Assembly: GCA_035629025.1 (NCBI GenBank)
Contig: DASPIU010000070.1
Coordinates: 104,265-168,264 of the forward strand
Length of the DNA: 64,000 nucleotides
Origin: Stenotrophomonas_A sp035629025
GTDB taxonomy: Bacteria; Pseudomonadota; Gammaproteobacteria; Xanthomonadales; Xanthomonadaceae
Direction of reading: 5' to 3'
Below the pieces are notes generated by a model. The model saw only the letters and a list, made by a program, of their open reading frames with translations. It did not search any database and was not told where the DNA came from. A program made the translations under genes and the position numbers. This document shows, in pieces, positions 17,436 through 26,038 of the stretch (position 1 is the stretch's first letter; each line of letters opens with the position of its first letter).

Positions 17436-18350
17436 ATGACTGCCAACTCCACCCTGCCCGGCTACCCCGCCCATCCGCAGCGTTTCCAGTTTCGCCCCGG
17501 CCTGAGCCTTTCCTACCTGGACGAAGGCCCGCGCGACGGCGAAGTGGTGGTGATGCTGCATGGCAATCCGTCGTGGAGCTATTACTGGCGCAACCTGGTG
17601 GCAGGCCTGGCCGCGCCGGCGCAGGGCAAGCGGTATCGCTGCATCGTGCCGGACCACATCGGCATGGGCCTGTCCGACAAGCCCGACGACAGCCGCTACG
17701 CCTACACCCTGCAATCGCGTGTCGATGACCTCGCCGCGTTGCTCGCACACCTGGACATCACCGGCCCGATCACCCTGGCCGTGCACGACTGGGGCGGCAT
17801 GATCGGCTTTGGCTGGGCGCTGTCGCACGCCGCCCAGGTCAAGCGCCTGGTGATCACCAACACCGCGGCCTTCCCGATGCCGGCGGCGAAGAAGATGCCG
17901 TGGCAGATCGCGCTGGGCCGCGACTGGAAGATCGGCGAGTGGCTGGTGCGCGGCTTCAACGCGTTTTCCGCCGGTGCCTCCTGGCTCGGCGTGGAGCGGC
18001 GCATGCCAGCCGACGTGCGCCGCGCCTATGTGGCCCCTTACGACAGCTGGGCCAACCGCATCGCCACCATCCGCTTCATGCAGGACATCCCGCTGTCGCC
18101 GGCCGACCGTGCCTGGCCGCTGCTGGAAGCGGCGGGCAAGGCGCTGCCGGGCTTTGCCGACCGCCCGGCGTTCATCGGCTGGGGCCTGCGCGACTTCGTG
18201 TTCGACCGCCACTTCCTGGAGGGCTTCCGCAGCGCATTGCCGCAAGCCGAGGTAATGGCCTTCGACGATGCCGGCCACTACGTGCTGGAAGACAAGGCCG
18301 ACGTACTGGTGCCGGCGATCCGCGACTTCCTGGAGCGCAATCCGCTGTAG
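17436..18350 (+). CDS. oleB: OleB, beta-lactone decarboxylase of the alpha/beta hydrolase fold
   Basis: 304 residues, related to haloalkane dehalogenases. The nucleophilic aspartate is Asp118 in AVHDWGGMIG, the oxyanion motif is LHGNPSWSYYWRN, and the catalytic histidine is in DDAGHYVLED. In ole clusters it decarboxylates the beta-lactone made by OleC to the final cis-olefin. RefSeq-type labels often call it haloalkane dehalogenase; the position between oleA and oleC decides for OleB. The next gene on the plus strand is oleC, with a small minus-strand gene between. Confidence 0.9.
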   Translation: MTANSTLPGYPAHPQRFQFRPGLSLSYLDEGPRDGEVVVMLHGNPSWSYYWRNLVAGLAAPAQGKRYRCIVPDHIGMGLSDKPDDSRYAYTLQSRVDDLAALLAHLDITGPITLAVHDWGGMIGFGWALSHAAQVKRLVITNTAAFPMPAAKKMPWQIALGRDWKIGEWLVRGFNAFSAGASWLGVERRMPADVRRAYVAPYDSWANRIATIRFMQDIPLSPADRAWPLLEAAGKALPGFADRPAFIGWGLRDFVFDRHFLEGFRSALPQAEVMAFDDAGHYVLEDKADVLVPAIRDFLERNPL

Positions 18351-18374
18351 GCGCTTGTTGCGCGTGGCGCGTAC

Positions 18375-18758
18375 TCAGAGCACCGGCAGCGGGTTGCGCG
18401 CTTCGTCTTCCACGCCGATCCAGTCGGCCTCGGTGAGCAAGGCCAGCCCGTGCGCCAGTCGCGACTTGTCGCACTGCGCACTGCGCTGGCCAAACTCCAG
18501 CGAGGCCGGCACCTGCGCGCACGCCGATGGGCGCCGCTCGTGGATGCTGCAACGGCTGTAGCGGCCGATGTCCGCATCCAGCGCGATGCAGCGGGGCTGG
18601 GGCTGCGAAGTGCCGCGCATGACCCGCTCGTGCAGGCGCAGCGATTCGGTCAGTTCCACCGGCACGCGGCCGCCCAGTTCCGGATCGGCCTCGCTCCAGT
18701 GCAGGCTCACCCGGAAGTAGGCGCAACAGGCACCGCAAGTGAGGCAGGGATGCGCCAT
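18375..18758 (-). CDS. YkgJ-family cysteine-cluster protein
   Basis: 127 residues. The N-terminal CLTCGACC, with later CIAL, CSIH and a Cys near SACAQ, forms the CxxCxxCC-type cluster typical of the YkgJ/UPF0153 group, thought to bind zinc or iron-sulfur. The ATG at 18758 gives MAHPCLTCGACC directly. It sits on the opposite strand in the middle of the ole cluster, so it is not part of the oleBCD transcript. Function is unknown. Confidence 0.8.
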   Translation of the reverse strand: MAHPCLTCGACCAYFRVSLHWSEADPELGGRVPVELTESLRLHERVMRGTSQPQPRCIALDADIGRYSRCSIHERRPSACAQVPASLEFGQRSAQCDKSRLAHGLALLTEADWIGVEDEARNPLPVL

Positions 18759-18866
18759 GACGAGTGAGACGAAGGCAATGAGGGCGGGAGGCGCGGCATT
18801 CTGCCATGCGCGGCGGGCCATGCGGGTATGCCCGAAGCGGCCCGGCCGATCAGCGATAATCGCCCG

Positions 18867-20519
18867 ATGACCTCCCCTTGCAATATCGCCGCCGCGCTGC
18901 CGGAGCTGGCCCGCCGCCAGCCGCAGCAGGTCGCCATCCGCTGCCCTGGGCGCCGTGGCGCCGGCGGCATGGCGCGCTACGACGTCACCTTGACCTATGC
19001 CGAGCTGGACCGCCGCAGCGATGCGATTGCCGCTGGCCTGGCCGGCCACGGCATCGGCCGCGGCACGCGCACGGTGGTGATGGTGCGACCCTCACCAGAG
19101 TTCTTCCTGCTGATGTTCGCGCTGTTCAAGGCCGGTGCCGTGCCGGTGCTGGTGGATCCGGGCATCGACCGGCGCGCGCTGAAGCAATGCCTGGACGAAG
19201 CGCAGCCGCAGGCCTTCATCGGCATCGCGCTGGCGCACCTGGCGCGGCGCGTGCTGGGATGGGCGCGTTCGGCGCGGCACCTGGTGAGTGTCGGCACGCG
19301 CTGGGCCTGGGGCGGCACCACCCTGGCCCGGGTCGAGCGCGAGGGCGCCGGCGCTGGCAGCCAGCGCGCCGACACCGCGCCGGACGACATTGCCGCGATC
19401 CTGTTCACCAGCGGCTCGACCGGTGTGCCCAAGGGCGTGGTGTACCGCCACCGCCATTTCGTCGGGCAGATCGAACTGCTGCGCAGTGCCTTCGGCATGG
19501 AAGCAGGCGGCGTGGACCTGCCGACCTTCCCGCCCTTTGCCCTGTTCGACCCGGCGCTGGGGCTGACCTCGGTGATTCCGGACATGGACCCGACCCGGCC
19601 CGCGCAGGCCGACCCGCGGCGTCTGCACGATGCCATCGCCCGCTTCGGCATCACCCAGCTGTTCGGTTCGCCGGCGCTGATGCGGGTGCTCGCCGACCAC
19701 GGCCAGCCACTGCCCACGCTGCGTCGCGTCACCTCGGCCGGTGCGCCGGTGCCGCCGGACGTGGTCGCGCGGATACGCCGCCTGCTTTCGGAGGACGCGC
19801 AGTTCTGGACGCCGTACGGCGCCACCGAATGCCTGCCGGTGGCGGTGATTGAAGGGCGCGAGCTGGAACAGACCCGCGCCGCCACCGAAGCCGGCGCCGG
19901 CACCTGTGTGGGCCGCGTGGTGGCACCGAACGTAGTGCGCATCATCGCCATCGACGATGCAGCCATTGCCGATTGGCATGGCGTGCGCGAGCTGCCGGCC
20001 GGCGATGTCGGCGAGATCACCGTGGCCGGGCCGACCGCCACTGACACCTATTTCAATCGCGACGCGGCCACCGCGGCGGCGAAGATCCGCGAAACCCTGC
20101 CCGATGGCAGCGAGCGCATCGTCCACCGCATGGGTGATGTCGGCTATTTCGATGCGCAGGGCCGCCTGTGGTTCTGTGGCCGCAAGACCCAGCGCGTGGA
20201 AACCGCCCAAGGGCCGCTCTACACCGAGCAGGCCGAACCGGTCTTCAATACGCTCCCTGGCATTGCCCGCACCGCGCTGGTCGGCGTGGGCGCGGCCGGC
20301 ACGCAGGTACCGGTGCTGTGCTACGAACTGCAGCCCGGCGCCGATGCGGCGGGCATGCCGCAACGGCTGCGCGAAATGGCCGAAGGCCATGCGCATACGC
20401 TGCCGATCGCGCACTTCCTGCGCCATCCCGCCTTCCCGGTGGATATCCGCCACAACGCCAAGATCGGCCGCGAGAAACTCGCGCGCTGGGCCGCCGCACA
20501 ACTGGAGCGCAATGCATGA
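18867..20519 (+). CDS. oleC: OleC, beta-lactone synthetase of the ANL superfamily
   Basis: 550-residue AMP-forming ligase-like enzyme. The core motifs are FTSGSTGVPKG (A3), YGATECLP (A5) and GRLWFCGRKTQRVE (A7/A8 region). In ole clusters OleC uses ATP to turn a beta-hydroxy acid into a cis-beta-lactone. The C-terminal lysine region (HNAKIGREKLARWA) is present. The stop codon overlaps the oleD ATG by 4 bases, so the two are translationally coupled. Confidence 0.92.
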   Translation: MTSPCNIAAALPELARRQPQQVAIRCPGRRGAGGMARYDVTLTYAELDRRSDAIAAGLAGHGIGRGTRTVVMVRPSPEFFLLMFALFKAGAVPVLVDPGIDRRALKQCLDEAQPQAFIGIALAHLARRVLGWARSARHLVSVGTRWAWGGTTLARVEREGAGAGSQRADTAPDDIAAILFTSGSTGVPKGVVYRHRHFVGQIELLRSAFGMEAGGVDLPTFPPFALFDPALGLTSVIPDMDPTRPAQADPRRLHDAIARFGITQLFGSPALMRVLADHGQPLPTLRRVTSAGAPVPPDVVARIRRLLSEDAQFWTPYGATECLPVAVIEGRELEQTRAATEAGAGTCVGRVVAPNVVRIIAIDDAAIADWHGVRELPAGDVGEITVAGPTATDTYFNRDAATAAAKIRETLPDGSERIVHRMGDVGYFDAQGRLWFCGRKTQRVETAQGPLYTEQAEPVFNTLPGIARTALVGVGAAGTQVPVLCYELQPGADAAGMPQRLREMAEGHAHTLPIAHFLRHPAFPVDIRHNAKIGREKLARWAAAQLERNA

Positions 20520-21526
20520 AGATTCTCGTCACCGGCGGCGGTGGTTTCCTCGGCCAGGCGCTGTGCCGCGGGCTGGTCGCGCGCGGTCACCAGGTGCTGA
20601 GCTTCAACCGTGGGCACTATCCGGCGCTGCAGGCAATGGGCGTGGGCCAGATCCGCGGCGACCTGGCCGACGCGCAGGCGGTGCGCCATGCGGTCGATGG
20701 CGTGGACGCGGTCTTCCACAACGCGGCCAAGGCCGGCGCCTGGGGCAGCTATGAGAGCTATCATCGCGCCAATGTGGTCGGTACCGAGAACGTGCTGGCC
20801 GCCTGTCGCGCCGCGGGCGTCGGCAAGCTCGTCCATACCTCCACGCCGAGCGTGACCCATCGCGCCACGCATCCGGTCGAAGGTCTGGATGCGAGCCAGG
20901 TGCCCTATGGCGAGGACTTCCAGGCGCCGTACGCGGCGACCAAGGCCATCGCCGAGCGCGCCGTGCTGGCTGCCAACAGCCCGGCGCTGGCCACCATCGC
21001 GTTGCGGCCGCGACTGATCTGGGGGCCGGGCGATCAGCAGATCCTGCCGCGCCTGGTCGAGCGCGCGCGTGCCGGGCGTTTGCGCCTGGTCGGCACCGGC
21101 GAGAACCGCGTGGACGCGACCTATATCGACAATGCCGCACAGGCGCATTTCGATGCCTTTGAACATCTGACCTACGGCGCGGCGTGCGCGGGCAAGGCGT
21201 ACTTCATTTCCAACGGCGAGCCGCTGCCGATGCGCGAGCTGATCAACCGCCTGCTCGCCGCGGCCGGCGCGCCGCCGGTGACCGCATCGATTTCGTTCAA
21301 GACCGCCTACCGCATCGGCCGCGCCTGCGAACTGCTGTGGCCGCTGCTGTGGCTCAAGGGCGAACCGCCGATGACGCGCTTTCTGGCCGAGCAGCTGTGC
21401 ACCGCGCACTGGTACGACATGGGACCGGCGCGGCGCGACTTTGGCTACGTCCCACGGGTGAGCATTGACGAAGGGCTCACAAGGCTGAAGTCCTCATATT
21501 TTGCCGACACAGCCGTCACCGGTTGA
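20516..21526 (+). CDS. oleD: OleD, NADPH-dependent beta-keto acid reductase (extended SDR)
   Basis: 336-residue extended short-chain dehydrogenase. TGGGGFLG binds the dinucleotide; the catalytic triad is Thr/Ser in LVHTSTPSV and Tyr/Lys in YAATKA. It reduces the OleA product to a beta-hydroxy acid, the substrate of OleC. A hydrophobic stretch near residue 280 (CELLWPLLWLKG) may associate with membrane lipid substrates. It ends the ole cluster; oleC and oleD share ATGA. Confidence 0.92.
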   Translation: MKILVTGGGGFLGQALCRGLVARGHQVLSFNRGHYPALQAMGVGQIRGDLADAQAVRHAVDGVDAVFHNAAKAGAWGSYESYHRANVVGTENVLAACRAAGVGKLVHTSTPSVTHRATHPVEGLDASQVPYGEDFQAPYAATKAIAERAVLAANSPALATIALRPRLIWGPGDQQILPRLVERARAGRLRLVGTGENRVDATYIDNAAQAHFDAFEHLTYGAACAGKAYFISNGEPLPMRELINRLLAAAGAPPVTASISFKTAYRIGRACELLWPLLWLKGEPPMTRFLAEQLCTAHWYDMGPARRDFGYVPRVSIDEGLTRLKSSYFADTAVTG

Positions 21527-21589
21527 AGACCGCGCGCCGCCGATTATGGCCACGCGCCGATCCGGCACGACAACCACTTCGGAAACGCC

Positions 21590-21748
21590 ATGCTGCATTA
21601 CGCCATTGTCTTTTTCGTCATCGCCATCATCGCCGCGGTCCTGGGCTTCAGCGGTATCGCTGGTGCCGCGACCAACATCGCCTGGATTCTGTTTGTTGTC
21701 TTCCTGATCCTGGCGGTGATCTCGCTGTTCCGTCGCGGCCGCGTCTAG
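21590..21748 (+). CDS. DUF1328 small membrane protein (YtjA-like)
   Basis: 52 residues with two transmembrane helices. The first runs about residues 4-22 (YAIVFFVIAIIAAVLGFSG), then the hallmark GIAGAATNIAWILFVVFLIL, and the end is SLFRRGR. This is the DUF1328/YtjA pattern. Such proteins are small inner-membrane proteins, often induced by stress. GGAA lies upstream. A 12-bp stem hairpin follows. Confidence 0.85.
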   Translation: MLHYAIVFFVIAIIAAVLGFSGIAGAATNIAWILFVVFLILAVISLFRRGRV

Positions 21749-21766
21749 TCGCACGGTTGAATGGCC

Positions 21767-21793
21767 GGCTGGCGCGCCCCAGGCGCGCCAGCC
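21767..21793 (+). terminator. Hairpin after the DUF1328 gene
   Basis: 12-bp perfect stem GGCTGGCGCGCC/GGCGCGCCAGCC with a CCA loop. It lacks a T run but fits a transcript end, since the next gene starts at 21851. Confidence 0.55.
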
Positions 21794-21850
21794 ATCGCTG
21801 CCGGCCAAGCCGAGCGGCGAAGCGGCAAGCGCAGCCGCTAGAATGGCGGC

Positions 21851-22492
21851 ATGCCCGCCCTCCCCCTGCCCAATCTCAAACCGCTGGCCGGCCGTGCGCT
21901 GGAAGCGGCGCTCAACCGTGCACTTGCGCTCGATCCGGACACCCGTGCCGCCGTGCAGGCCCTCGACGGGCAGCGCATTTCCCTGACCCTCGAAGTACCG
22001 GCATTGGCGTTGCAGATTCGCGTCGATGGCGAACGTTTGCGGGTGGGGCCTGTCGATTCCGCTGATGAAGCCGACCTGGCGGTGCGCAGCACCCTCGGCG
22101 GCCTGTTGGCGCAACTGCCATTGCTGGCGAAGGCGCAACGCGCGCCCGTCCCCGGTGGACGCCTGCGCGTCTCCGGCGATGCCGAACTGGCGCGGCGTCT
22201 GCAACACCTCGCGACCCGTTACGACCCGGACTGGCAGCTGCCGTTCGTCAGCGTGTTTGGCGAAGTGCTCGGCGTGCAGGTCGCCCAGGCCGCGCGCGGC
22301 GCGCTGCGCCAGGCCCGCGACCTGATGACCGGGCTTGCGCGTGACGCGGCCGAATACGTCACCGAGGAATCGCGCGACGTGGTGCCGCGCGCCGAGCTTG
22401 ATGCCTTCCATGATGACGTGGACCAGTTGCGCGACGATGCCGAGCGCCTGGCCGCGCGCGTGGCGCGGCTGCGCACGGAAGGTGCTGCATGA
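21851..22492 (+). CDS. ubiJ: UbiJ, ubiquinone biosynthesis accessory factor
   Basis: 213 residues with an SCP2-type lipid-binding domain in the first two-thirds (ISLTLEVPALALQIRVDGERL and a DLAVRSTLGGLLAQL strand-helix) and a helical C-terminus with AEYVTEESRDVVPRAELDAFHDDVDQLRDDAERL. UbiJ organises the soluble Ubi complex and binds ubiquinone intermediates. Its stop overlaps the ubiB start by 4 bases, matching the ubiJ-ubiB order of other gammaproteobacteria. ubiE is not adjacent. Confidence 0.88.
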   Translation: MPALPLPNLKPLAGRALEAALNRALALDPDTRAAVQALDGQRISLTLEVPALALQIRVDGERLRVGPVDSADEADLAVRSTLGGLLAQLPLLAKAQRAPVPGGRLRVSGDAELARRLQHLATRYDPDWQLPFVSVFGEVLGVQVAQAARGALRQARDLMTGLARDAAEYVTEESRDVVPRAELDAFHDDVDQLRDDAERLAARVARLRTEGAA

Positions 22493-24141
22493 AGGCGATC
22501 TTCCGCGCCAGCCGCATCGGCCGGGTGGTGCTGCGCTACCGCCTCGACGACCTGCTCGAAGGCACGCCGGCCGAGCGCTGGCTGCGCCTGGCCAAGCCTT
22601 TCGTGCCGCGCGCGTCGGCAGCCATCGCCGCGCAGTCACGCGGTGCGCGGCTGCGTCTGGCGCTGCAGGAACTGGGGCCGATCTTCGTCAAGTTCGGACA
22701 GATTCTTTCCACCCGCCGCGACCTGGTACCGCCGGACGTGGCCGAGGAACTGACCCTGCTGCAGGACCGCGTGCAGCCTTTCGACGGGCAGAGCGCGCGG
22801 CGTATCGTCGAGCAGGCGCTGGGCCGGCCGATCGAATCGGCCTTCGCCAGTTTCGACACCACGCCATTGGCGTCGGCCTCGATCGCCCAGGTCCACGCGG
22901 CCACGCTGGCCGACGGGCGCCAGGTGGTGGTCAAGGTGCTGCGCCCGACCATCGAGCAGCAGATCGACGCCGACATCGCCCTGCTTGGCTCGCTGGCCGC
23001 GCTGGTGGACCGCACCCATCCGCGCGCCGACAAGATTCGCCCGCGCGAAGTGGTGGCCGAAATCCAGAGCACCCTGGCGGCCGAGCTGGACCTGCAACGC
23101 GAAGGCGCCAACGCCAGCGTGCTGCGCCGCTTCTGGCAGGATTCCGATGACCTGTACGTGCCCGAGGTGATCTGGAGCCACACCGCCGAACGCGCGCTCA
23201 CCCTGGAACGCGTGCACGGCATTCCCTCCGACGACATCCTCGCCCTCGACGCCGCCGGCATCGACCGCAAGGCGCTAGCGGCCAAGGGCGTGCGGGTGTT
23301 CTACACCCAGGTGTTCCGCGACAACTTCTTCCATGCCGACGCCCACGCCGGCAACATCTGGGTCGACAACGATCCCGCGCGCCGGCTCAACCCGCGCTTC
23401 ATCGCGCTGGATTTCGGCATCATGGGCCAGCTCTCGCAGGAAGATCAGTACTACCTGGCCGAGAACTTCATGGCCATCTTCAACCGCGACTACCGGCGCA
23501 TCGCCGAGCTGCACGTGGAGGCTGGCTGGATGCCGTCGAACGTGCGCATCGACGAGCTGGAAGCGGCGGCGCGATCGGTTTGCGAGCCGTACTTCACCCG
23601 CCCGCTGTCGCAGATATCGCTGGCCGAGGTACTGCTGAAGCTGTTCCGGGTCGCGCAGCGCTACCAGCTGACGCTGCAGCCGCAGCTGATCCTGCTGCAG
23701 AAGACCTTGCTCAACATCGAAGGCGTGGGCCGCCAGCTCGACCCGCAGCTGGACATCTGGGAGGTGGCGCGGCCGGTGCTCGAACGCATCCTGATCGAAC
23801 GCTACAGCCCGCGCCGCGCGCTGAAGGAATTGCGCAAGCGCCTGCCAGAACTGATGACCCACGCCCCGGACATGCCGCGCCTGGTGCACGCCTGGCTGCG
23901 CCAGCAGGTGGAAGGCCAGCATCGCGTGGACGTGCGCTCGGCCGAGCTGCGCTCGCTCGATCGCAGTGTGCGTCGTCTGCAACGGCGCGCGGTCACCGCG
24001 GTGACCGGTGTCGGCCTGTTGCTGGTGGCAGCGGTGCTGCACGGCTTGCCGGGCAATGCGGCGCAGGGCATCAGCGTGTGGGTGTGGGCGAGCGGACTGG
24101 CCGGTGCGGCGTCACTGGTCACGGCGTGGATCCGGCGCTAG
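22489..24141 (+). CDS. ubiB: UbiB, ubiquinone biosynthesis regulatory ATPase/kinase
   Basis: 550-residue ADCK/UbiB-family atypical kinase. The KxGQ motif appears as FVKFGQILSTR near residue 62, the Ala-rich nucleotide loop as LASASIAQVHAA, and the metal site as ALDFGIMGQ. Two C-terminal transmembrane helices (VTGVGLLLVAAVLHG and the last 25 residues) anchor it in the inner membrane. It supports coenzyme Q synthesis with UbiJ, whose gene overlaps it. Confidence 0.93.
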   Translation: MKAIFRASRIGRVVLRYRLDDLLEGTPAERWLRLAKPFVPRASAAIAAQSRGARLRLALQELGPIFVKFGQILSTRRDLVPPDVAEELTLLQDRVQPFDGQSARRIVEQALGRPIESAFASFDTTPLASASIAQVHAATLADGRQVVVKVLRPTIEQQIDADIALLGSLAALVDRTHPRADKIRPREVVAEIQSTLAAELDLQREGANASVLRRFWQDSDDLYVPEVIWSHTAERALTLERVHGIPSDDILALDAAGIDRKALAAKGVRVFYTQVFRDNFFHADAHAGNIWVDNDPARRLNPRFIALDFGIMGQLSQEDQYYLAENFMAIFNRDYRRIAELHVEAGWMPSNVRIDELEAAARSVCEPYFTRPLSQISLAEVLLKLFRVAQRYQLTLQPQLILLQKTLLNIEGVGRQLDPQLDIWEVARPVLERILIERYSPRRALKELRKRLPELMTHAPDMPRLVHAWLRQQVEGQHRVDVRSAELRSLDRSVRRLQRRAVTAVTGVGLLLVAAVLHGLPGNAAQGISVWVWASGLAGAASLVTAWIRR

Positions 24142-24159
24142 GGGCCGACGACGAGTACC

Positions 24160-24903
24160 GTGGTGAACGAACCCGCAGACCCCATCCCCATCCTGTTCCA
24201 GGACGACTGCCTGGCCGTGGTCGACAAGCCGGCCGGGCTGATGGTCCATGACAGCAAGCTGGCCCGTGGCGAAGACGACTTCCTGGCCGACCGGCTGCGC
24301 TTGCAGTTTGGTCGCCAGGTGTTCCTGGTGCACCGGCTGGACCGCGCGACCAGCGGCTGCCTGCTGCTGGCCTTCGACCGCGACAGCGCCAGCGCGCTGG
24401 GCAAGGCGTTGATGGCTGGAGAGGTGGCCAAGGACTACCTGGCGGTGTGCCGCGGCTGGCCGGCCGAGGTGGAATTCCGCGTGGACCATGCGCTCGATGG
24501 CGGGCCGGGCAAGCCGCTCAAGAAGGACGCGGTGACCGAGTTCCAGCGCCTGGCGACCGGCGAGCTGGCGGTGCCTTCGACCGGCTTTCCGACCTCGCGC
24601 TATGCACTGCTGCGCTGTCGCCCGCTGACCGGGCGCTTCCGCCAGATTCGCCGCCACCTCAAGCACCTGTCGCATCACCTGATCGGCGACACCAGCCATG
24701 GCGATGGGCGCCACAACCGCACCTTCCGCATGCTTGGCGTGCACCGCATGCTGCTGCATGCCGAGCGGCTGGCGTTTCCGCATCCGGTTGATGGCCGGCG
24801 CATCGTGGTGAGTTCGGTGCCGGATGGGGAGTTCGCCAAGGCGATGGGGTTGTTGGGGTGGACGCTGCCGGTGGATGCATCGGCGCCGGTCGGTCGCGGC
24901 TGA
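24160..24903 (+). CDS. RluA-family pseudouridine synthase, probably TruC
   Basis: 247 residues. The catalytic aspartate is in VHRLDRATSGC, the hallmark of the RluA family. ILFQDDCLAVVDKPAGLMVH at the start and RYALLRCRPLTGRFRQIRRHL are also typical. There is no S4 domain, and length and motifs fit TruC (tRNA pseudouridine-65). The start is a GTG at 24160 or 24163. The last codons and the TGA stop lie within a REP element that begins at 24892, so the extreme C-terminus (VGRG) is encoded by repeat DNA. Confidence 0.85.
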   Translation: MVNEPADPIPILFQDDCLAVVDKPAGLMVHDSKLARGEDDFLADRLRLQFGRQVFLVHRLDRATSGCLLLAFDRDSASALGKALMAGEVAKDYLAVCRGWPAEVEFRVDHALDGGPGKPLKKDAVTEFQRLATGELAVPSTGFPTSRYALLRCRPLTGRFRQIRRHLKHLSHHLIGDTSHGDGRHNRTFRMLGVHRMLLHAERLAFPHPVDGRRIVVSSVPDGEFAKAMGLLGWTLPVDASAPVGRG

Positions 24904-24940
24904 AGCCACTCCTACTGTAGGAGCGGCTTCAGCCGCGACC
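24892..24940. repeat. Palindromic REP pair with GTAG head
   Basis: Two 24-nt copies, 24892-24915 (inverted) and 24917-24940 (direct), head to head with one base between and one mismatch. The direct copy begins GTAGGAGCGGCTTCAGCCGC. Each has an internal stem around CTTCAG. This is the GTAG-headed REP type of Xanthomonadaceae. Related copies are at 44588-44647 and 61304-61377. Confidence 0.85.
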
Positions 24941-24955
24941 GAACACCTCAATGAA

Positions 24956-25501
24956 TCACGGCTTGCCCGGCGCCGCCCCAGGCTCAGCCAGAATCTGATC
25001 AAGATCCTTCTGCAGGTCGGCCATCATCGGCGTCATCTTCTGCTGGATCGCGCCCATCACGTTGCGCATCAGCAGCGGCGTCTTGTCCAGCAGGCTCTGC
25101 CCGGCAGGGCTCTCGTAGAACTCGGCCATCGCGATCACGTCTTCGCGCGAGAACGTGCGCTTGTACAGGTCCACGTACAGCGGCCGCATCTGCGACCACG
25201 ACAGCGCCTGCGTCAAGGTCTGGCGCGTGCGCTCCTGCAGCTTCTGCAGCTGCGCCTGTTGCGCGGCGGTGAGCGTCCGCCCGGCCGCCACCTGCGCGAA
25301 CTGCTGGCGCTGCATCTGTTCCAGCTGCGGCAGCATGCTGTCGAGCATCGTCTGCGCGCGCGAGGCGGCGAGCAGGCGATTGACGTCGCCGTCGCTGGGC
25401 GGTTCGGCGTGAGCGGCCAGGGCCAGGCCGAGGAGCAGCGCGGCGAGCAGGCCGCGCATCGGCAGCACCCGCTGGCGAACGGTCATTGCGATCATCGTCA
25501 T
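24956..25501 (-). CDS. DUF2059 exported protein
   Basis: 181 residues with an N-terminal signal segment (RGLLAALLLGLALAAHA) and a helical DUF2059 domain: ASRAQTMLDSMLPQLEQ, then LYKRTFSREDVIAMAEFYESPAGQSLLDKTPLLM, which is the signature of the family. Periplasmic, function unknown. The ATG at 25501 has CAGGAT upstream. Gene order places it convergent to the pseudouridine synthase, with the REP pair between them. Confidence 0.85.
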   Translation of the reverse strand: MTMIAMTVRQRVLPMRGLLAALLLGLALAAHAEPPSDGDVNRLLAASRAQTMLDSMLPQLEQMQRQQFAQVAAGRTLTAAQQAQLQKLQERTRQTLTQALSWSQMRPLYVDLYKRTFSREDVIAMAEFYESPAGQSLLDKTPLLMRNVMGAIQQKMTPMMADLQKDLDQILAEPGAAPGKP

Positions 25502-25597
25502 GCATCCTGCTGGGGATCGGCGGCCAGCATACCCGCAGCGTGTAAAAGGGGCGAAAGAGGCGGCGCAGGGTCGTGTACGCCGATTACAATTCCGGCC

Positions 25598-26035
25598 ATG
25601 GCCGCCGAACCGCTACAGATCACCCCGCAACTGGCGATCCCGCCGGTGGAGCTCGTCGAGCGCTTCGTACGCGCCAGCGGCGCCGGCGGGCAGAACGTCA
25701 ACAAGGTGTCCACCGCGGTGGAGCTGCGCTTTGACGTGGCCGGTTCGCCGTCGCTGCCCGAACCGGTACGCACCCGCCTGCTGGCCCGGCGCGACCGCCG
25801 CCTCACGGCCGAGGGGGTGCTGGTCATCGACGCACAGCGCTTCCGCACCCAGGACCGCAACCGCGAAGACGCGCGCGCGCGCCTGGCCGAATTCATTGCC
25901 GCCGGACTGTCGGCGCCGAAGCGAAGGATCGCCACCAAGCCCACCCGCGGTTCGCAGCTGCGCCGGCTCGATGCCAAGCACGAGCGCGCCCAGGTCAAGC
26001 GTGGCCGCGGGCGTGCGTCTTCCCACTGGGAGTAA
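25598..26035 (+). CDS. arfB: ArfB (YaeJ), ribosome rescue peptidyl-tRNA hydrolase
   Basis: 145 residues. The GGQ motif is in RASGAGGQNVNKVSTAVELR, followed by the release-factor-like fold and a basic C-terminal tail (KRRIATKPTRGSQLRRLDAKHERAQVKRGRGR) that enters the empty mRNA channel of stalled ribosomes. ArfB hydrolyses peptidyl-tRNA on stalled ribosomes without a stop codon. The acyltransferase gene starts 3 bases after its stop, so the two are likely co-transcribed. Confidence 0.92.
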   Translation: MAAEPLQITPQLAIPPVELVERFVRASGAGGQNVNKVSTAVELRFDVAGSPSLPEPVRTRLLARRDRRLTAEGVLVIDAQRFRTQDRNREDARARLAEFIAAGLSAPKRRIATKPTRGSQLRRLDAKHERAQVKRGRGRASSHWE

Positions 26036-26038
26036 CTC

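Noticed and set aside
17436..18350. Haloalkane dehalogenase acting on xenobiotics
   Set aside because: The sequence fold fits, but its place between oleA and oleC and the conserved Asp nucleophile context favour OleB.
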